From positions 1-9,798 of the forward strand of contig JAGPUY010000008.1 in NCBI GenBank assembly GCA_018067265.1: a stretch of 9,798 nt of DNA, given 5' to 3'. Position 1 is the stretch's first letter; the number at the start of each line of letters is the position of its first letter. Under the pieces are notes generated by a model. The model worked only from the letters and a program-made list of their open reading frames with translations, searched no databases and had not been told where the DNA came from. Source of the stretch: Oceanihabitans sp. Lineage in GTDB: Bacteria > Bacteroidota > Bacteroidia > Flavobacteriales > Flavobacteriaceae. A program made the position numbers and the translations under genes. Of the stretch, positions 6,603 to 9,798 are shown one piece after another.

Positions 6603-8195
6603 TTAACTTAAACTAATATTAGATTTTGGTCTTAATTGAAAGAACTCGATAAAGCTTGGCGGATTTTCAACGACGCCACGTTTTGAAATTAATTTGATAT
6701 CAATGTTTCTTTCCTTTGCTTTAAAAGCAAAATCCTCAAGAATTTCAATAATATCGTAATCCAGAAATCTTGTTTTTCTAACATCAAACTCTAAATACGT
6801 ATCTCTTGGTAAGCTATCTAATTCTTTTAAAATAGCTCCTTTGTTAAAGAAGGTTACTTCTTCAGCTAATTCCATTTTAATTCTATGCTTTCCATTACTA
6901 TTATCTTCAATATGAAGAAAGTGCGAATTTTGGTAGCTTTTCAATAATATAACAACAATACCAACAGCCAATCCTAAACCAATACCAACTAATAAGTCTG
7001 TAAACACAATTCCTATTACCGTTACAAAAAACGGAACAGATTGTTTCCAACCTAGACTGTACATCTTCTTAAATAAAGATGGTTTTGCTAGTTTAAAACC
7101 TACAATTAATAAAATAGATGCTAGAACCGATAAAGGAATTTTATTTAATAAGGTAGGAATTAGTACTACGGATAGTAATAATAAAAGTCCGTGAATGATG
7201 GTAGATAGTTTCGTTTTTCCTCCAGATTGAATATTAGCCGAACTTCTTACAATTACTTGCGTTACTGGAAGACCGCCAACTAATCCAGATAATATATTAC
7301 CGGCACCTTGCGCTAATAATTCTCTATTGGTAGGTGTTACGTTTTTGTCTGGATCAATTTTATCGGATGCTTCTACACACAATAAAGTCTCTAAACTCGC
7401 TACTAATGCAATGGTAAAAGCAACAACCCATACTTGTGGATTTGTAATTGCTGCAAAGTTTGGAAAACTAAACTGCCCTATAAAAGAATCTAAATCTTCT
7501 GGAATTGGAACACGAACCATGTGGTTTGCTCCAATAGATAATACCTCGTGATTTTGAGTAAGTATAAAAAATAATATACCTAATACTACCACAACAAAAG
7601 GACCTTGAATGACTTCGAAAAATTTTCCTTTTTTACTTAATATTTTATCCCAAAATATCAAAAGTAACAAACTAATAAGACCAATTAAAGCAGCTCCAGG
7701 ATGGATATTATTTAGCATTGTAAACAATTCTGAAAAGGTATTTCCTCCATCTATTTCAAAAAATTCTAAATCCCAAGCCGATCCTTCATCATAGCCAAAA
7801 AAGTTAGGGATTTGTTTTAAAATAATGATAATACCAATACCTGTAAGCATTCCTTTAATGACAGATGACGGAAAATAATAACCAATAATTCCGGCTTTTA
7901 GAATACCAAAAAGTAATTGAATAACACCTCCTAAAACAACAGCAACTAAAAAGTTTTCATACCCTCCTAAAGTTCCAATTGCTGTTAACACAATTGCTGC
8001 AAGCCCAGCAGCAGGGCCACTTACGCCAATTTTAGAACCACTTAAGGCTCCTACTACTATTCCTCCTATAATTCCTGCTATAACTCCTGAAAAAAGTGGG
8101 GCTCCACTGGCTAATGCAATACCTAGACATAAAGGTAATGCAACAAAAAATACGACGACACTTGCAGGCAAGTCGCTTTTTAATGTTTTAAACAT
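6603..8195 (-). CDS. SulP-family anion permease B with divergent STAS-like tail
   Basis: An inner-membrane SulP permease of 530 residues. The transport domain (about 8-420) shows GVSGPAAGLAA (57-67), the first half-site region SLETLLCVEASDKIDPDK (267-284), TPTNRELLAQGAGNILSGL and GGLPVTQVIVRSSANIQSGGKTKLS (307-331). The C-terminal part (about 436-515) has a STAS-like strand/helix pattern. It carries FLDYDIIEIL (477-486) in place of the D-x-S-G site, so the phosphorylatable serine is absent. Compared with permease A, Glu269, Cys273 and Ile315 stand where A has Asp319, Thr323 and Thr363, and SGPA replaces SGPT. This is the group often found next to, or fused with, carbonic anhydrases in bacteria. 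It is the first gene of the unit, 5 bases before the universal stress protein gene. Bicarbonate is the likely substrate from context, but coupling to Na+ is doubtful. Confidence 0.9.
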   Translation of the reverse strand: MFKTLKSDLPASVVVFFVALPLCLGIALASGAPLFSGVIAGIIGGIVVGALSGSKIGVSGPAAGLAAIVLTAIGTLGGYENFLVAVVLGGVIQLLFGILKAGIIGYYFPSSVIKGMLTGIGIIIILKQIPNFFGYDEGSAWDLEFFEIDGGNTFSELFTMLNNIHPGAALIGLISLLLLIFWDKILSKKGKFFEVIQGPFVVVVLGILFFILTQNHEVLSIGANHMVRVPIPEDLDSFIGQFSFPNFAAITNPQVWVVAFTIALVASLETLLCVEASDKIDPDKNVTPTNRELLAQGAGNILSGLVGGLPVTQVIVRSSANIQSGGKTKLSTIIHGLLLLLSVVLIPTLLNKIPLSVLASILLIVGFKLAKPSLFKKMYSLGWKQSVPFFVTVIGIVFTDLLVGIGLGLAVGIVVILLKSYQNSHFLHIEDNSNGKHRIKMELAEEVTFFNKGAILKELDSLPRDTYLEFDVRKTRFLDYDIIEILEDFAFKAKERNIDIKLISKRGVVENPPSFIEFFQLRPKSNISLS

Positions 8196-8214
8196 ATATA
8201 CATACTGATTTTAC

Positions 8215-8245
8215 ACTATTGATTCTTTTTTTATGTATCAATAGT
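8215..8245. promoter_or_regulatory. Inverted repeat upstream of the transporter operon
   Basis: A perfect 9-bp dyad, ACTATTGAT (8215-8223) and ATCAATAGT (8237-8245), is separated by 13 bases. It lies 19 bases upstream of the start codon of SulP permease B, in the 97-base gap before the small secreted protein gene. It could be an operator for a dimeric regulator or a 5'-leader hairpin. It is not a normal terminator for the upstream gene, because no T-run follows it on the minus strand. No TAnnTTTG promoter box was found in this gap. Confidence 0.5.
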
Positions 8246-8292
8246 TATTTTTAATATTTTTTTGGGACAATAAATGCCTAACGAATAAAATA

Positions 8293-8574
8293 TTAAATAA
8301 AATCTGGTGGTGGAGAAATGATGTTGAAATGCGGATTCAGGTAATTTTTAAAGAAATAACCTAATTCATTACTTTTAAATAAATCGCTTAGAGGAATAAA
8401 TTCGTTATTTGTTTCCGAAAAAACGACTTCGAAATTATTGTTTTCTTCCTCTTCAGAAAGGCTATAAAAAACGGAAATATCTATCGTATCATCTAATGCT
8501 ACAATTATAGATGGCATTGTAATTATTGCCATAAATAACATAGTAAAAAATATAGAAATGTTCCTTTTTTGCAT
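8293..8574 (-). CDS. Small secreted protein of unknown function
   Basis: A 93-residue protein with a strong N-terminal hydrophobic signal segment (MQKRNISIFFTMLFMAIITM, then PSIIVALDD), a likely cleavage near residue 26, and a short mature part. The mature part holds an acidic patch (SLSEEEENNN, 39-48), a middle segment FSETNNEFIPLSDLFKSNELG and a proline-rich end, NPHFNIISPPPDFI. It has no lipobox and no cysteine. The signal peptide, the charge pattern and the well-placed promoter box 22 bases upstream argue that it is real. Short secreted proteins ending in an S-P-P-P motif are common in Flavobacteriaceae, to my recollection, and no function is known. It is followed after 97 bases by the SulP operon on the same strand and may share its transcript. 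Confidence 0.7.
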   Translation of the reverse strand: MQKRNISIFFTMLFMAIITMPSIIVALDDTIDISVFYSLSEEEENNNFEVVFSETNNEFIPLSDLFKSNELGYFFKNYLNPHFNIISPPPDFI

Positions 8575-8595
8575 CCTTTAAATTAAATCAAGATG

Positions 8596-8603
8596 CAAAT
8601 ATA
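8596..8603 (-). promoter_or_regulatory. Bacteroidota-type -7 box (TATATTTG)
   Basis: On the minus strand TATATTTG matches the Bacteroidota housekeeping -7 consensus TAnnTTTG exactly. It lies 22 bases upstream of the ATG of the small secreted protein, so a transcript would have a very short leader. No convincing TTG-type -33 element is seen at the usual distance. It is the only consensus -7 match noticed in the intergenic gaps upstream of the SulP operon, so it could drive the small gene alone or that gene plus the operon. Confidence 0.55.
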
Positions 8604-8636
8604 TAACTATAGAAGTATTTTATTGTTAAGGAAAAA

Positions 8637-9395
8637 TTAAATTTCATTTAATGCTTTAATATCATCATTAGAAATCCAACCCACTTTACCGTCTGTAAGC
8701 TTAATTTTTTTCCAATTATTTACGGTATCTAAAATTAAAACTTTAGTTCCTTCATGCAATCTAAAAGATTCTTCGCTTCTTAAATTGGGTTCACTTTTAA
8801 CTAAAGCTTCTTGTGAAAAGACAATGGCAGGTTTATTATTTTTATCGATGTCGAATTTATGAAACGCAAAAAACAACAGGATAAAAGATAAAAACAAAAA
8901 GCTAGAACCACCAATAAACGCGAGTCTTTTTCTATTTGTAGAAGAACTAAAATAATACAACAAAGACAATAGTACAAACAATAACATAGCCGCAACACTA
9001 GCATACCCCCAAGCATTAAAACTCATTGCGTTTGTTAGGCTCTTTACTAACTTAGACACACCAACTTCTGGCACAACATCTATAGCGTCTACAGTCATGT
9101 TTCTTGCAAATGCGATATTGTTTTGTATTTCTTTATCGTTTGGAGAAAGCGCTAAAGCTTTTTCAAAATAAAAAATACTTGGCGCAATATTATTAAGTTT
9201 ATAGTGCGCATTCCCGAGATTAAAATACAACGAAGCAGAGTGCTTTTTAGCATCTAAAATACTTTCATATTTAGTAATTGCTTCGGTAAACTTCCCTTCA
9301 TTATACAACGTGTTTCCTTCTTCAAAAAGCGTGTTGTTTTGTGCTAAGGAAAGCGTAGTTAGTAAAAAAGTTACTATGTAAATTAATTGTTTCAT
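8637..9395 (-). CDS. batE: BatE-like protein: TPR and SH3-like domain, Bat operon
   Basis: A membrane-anchored protein of 252 residues with a signal peptide (1-18, ending LSLAQ). Tetratricopeptide repeats follow (about 21-98), including LYNEGKFTEAITKYESIL and SASLYFNLGNAHYKLNNI. Two membrane segments lie at about 130-149 and 158-178, and a C-terminal bacterial SH3-like domain at about 189-248 contains VKSEPNLRSEESFRLHEGTKV and VGWISNDDI. This order is that of BatE in the Bacteroidota aerotolerance operon (moxR, DUF58 protein, batA to batE), where the Bat proteins are thought to form a membrane complex linked to oxidative stress. The SH3 domain should sit in the periplasm with the TPR domain. 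It follows batD by 103 bases and appears to be the last gene of that operon. No terminator hairpin is seen in the 62 bases after its stop. Confidence 0.85.
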   Translation of the reverse strand: MKQLIYIVTFLLTTLSLAQNNTLFEEGNTLYNEGKFTEAITKYESILDAKKHSASLYFNLGNAHYKLNNIAPSIFYFEKALALSPNDKEIQNNIAFARNMTVDAIDVVPEVGVSKLVKSLTNAMSFNAWGYASVAAMLLFVLLSLLYYFSSSTNRKRLAFIGGSSFLFLSFILLFFAFHKFDIDKNNKPAIVFSQEALVKSEPNLRSEESFRLHEGTKVLILDTVNNWKKIKLTDGKVGWISNDDIKALNEI

Positions 9396-9413
9396 TTGTG
9401 TTTTCTATAAAAC

Positions 9414-9487
9414 CCTTTCGACTATTTTTTCGATGTATCGGAATACATTCTCCTTCCTTTGGTATTCTAGTATTATTACGGGAAAGG
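9414..9487. repeat. Structured intergenic element between batD and batE
   Basis: This 74-base stretch holds several nested complementary arms. An outer pair is CCTTTC (9414-9419) with GAAAGG (9482-9487). A tight hairpin is ATGTAT (9433-9438) with ATACAT (9443-9448) around a CGGA loop. A competing pair is GAATAC (9441-9446) with GTATTC (9462-9467). The last two share bases and cannot form together. No T-run follows on the minus strand, so it is not a plain terminator. It may be an mRNA processing or stability structure, or a copy of an interspersed repeat. Confidence 0.4.
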
Positions 9488-9498
9488 CGTTTAAATGT

Positions 9499-9798
9499 TT
9501 ATCTTATTTGCTTATCTATTTCTGAAATCGTTCTAGCTGCTTTTTCATAATCTTGTTGCATTTCTACTTGTGTAATTGGTGTATAACGAGCCAATTCACA
9601 GTTTTTCAAGATGCTAACAAACTCTAAAACCGTAGTATTCTCTACTTCTCTTTCGTTTAATATTTCGGTAATCTTATCTTTACTAAAATCACTAGTTTCT
9701 ATTTGCAGCTTGGCTTTTAAATAATTATGTAAAGCTTTTTCAAGCGCTACATAAAAAGCTTCTTTTTGGCCTAAAGCACGTTTTGCTACACTTAAATA
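9499..9798 (-). CDS. batD: BatD C-terminal tail (N-terminal part outside window)
   Basis: The last 99 codons of a gene that runs off the right edge, ending in TAA at 9499-9501. The visible residues are mainly helical and charged: RALGQKEAFYVALEKALHNYL (read across two parts), KAKLQIETSDFSKDKITEIL, then VLEFVSILKNCELARYTP and a DYEKAARTISEIDKQIR end. The ALHNYLKAKL and LKNCELARY segments are characteristic of the cytosolic tail of BatD, a membrane protein with periplasmic Ig-like domains in the Bat aerotolerance operon. The assignment is strengthened by batE directly downstream. The gap to batE (103 bases) is longer than usual for this operon and holds a structured element. Confidence 0.82.
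   Translation of the reverse strand, partial: YLSVAKRALGQKEAFYVALEKALHNYLKAKLQIETSDFSKDKITEILNEREVENTTVLEFVSILKNCELARYTPITQVEMQQDYEKAARTISEIDKQIR

Noticed and set aside
7327..7794. Two short plus-strand open frames inside SulP permease B
   Set aside because: Both are antisense to a continuous permease gene with conserved motifs and have no independent support.
8215..8245. FNR/CRP binding site
   Set aside because: The half-sites TTGAT and ATCAA are present, but the spacer is 13 bases and not the 4 to 6 of the family, so only a generic dyad is reported.
8801..9016. Second minus-strand frame inside batE with cysteine- and leucine-rich translation
   Set aside because: It is an out-of-frame reading of the membrane-spanning part of batE.
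1..9798. Mobile element, CRISPR array or phage defence island
   Set aside because: No transposase, integrase, terminal repeats, spaced direct repeats or toxin-antitoxin-like pairs were found; base composition looks even across the window.

Overview
The window looks like the chromosome of a marine-type member of the Flavobacteriaceae (Bacteroidota). The evidence is the AT-rich composition, weak or absent Shine-Dalgarno sequences, a TAnnTTTG-type promoter box, TonB-dependent receptor/HmuY and BatD/BatE gene pairs, a DUF2490 protein and a lipoprotein with an acidic patch after the lipobox cysteine. The genus cannot be fixed from the sequence alone. No tRNA, rRNA, CRISPR array, insertion sequence or integrase was seen. 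No gene-free stretch exceeds about 105 bases.

Layout. (1) Bases 1-1783, plus strand: the 3' end of a TonB-dependent receptor gene, then an HmuY-family surface lipoprotein, together resembling a heme or iron uptake pair. (2) Bases 1825-1852: a strong hairpin with T-runs on both strands, placed between convergent transcription units. (3) Bases 1879-8195, minus strand: a compact six-gene unit. In transcription order it is SulP transporter B, tandem universal stress protein, beta-carbonic anhydrase B, DUF2490 outer-membrane protein, SulP transporter A with a STAS domain, and beta-carbonic anhydrase A. Gaps are 5, 13, 21, 79 and 10 bases, and the unit ends at the shared terminator. (4) Bases 8293-8574, minus strand: a small secreted protein of unknown function with a good Bacteroidota promoter box upstream. 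(5) Bases 8637-9798, minus strand: batE and the 3' end of batD, the tail of the Bat (aerotolerance) operon.

The central unit reads as an inorganic-carbon acquisition system. It has two anion permeases of the family that includes the Na+-dependent bicarbonate transporter BicA, and two divergent cytosolic beta-carbonic anhydrases to interconvert CO2 and bicarbonate. It also has a predicted outer-membrane barrel and a possible cytosolic regulator. The two permeases differ at the positions that bind Na+ and bicarbonate in BicA: transporter A keeps D/T/T, while B has E/C/I. They may therefore use different driving forces or substrates. The two anhydrases also belong to different subgroups. A role in bicarbonate supply for anaplerotic carboxylation, as has been proposed for marine flavobacteria, is an inference. 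The sequence directly supports the families, the tight operon and the residue differences.
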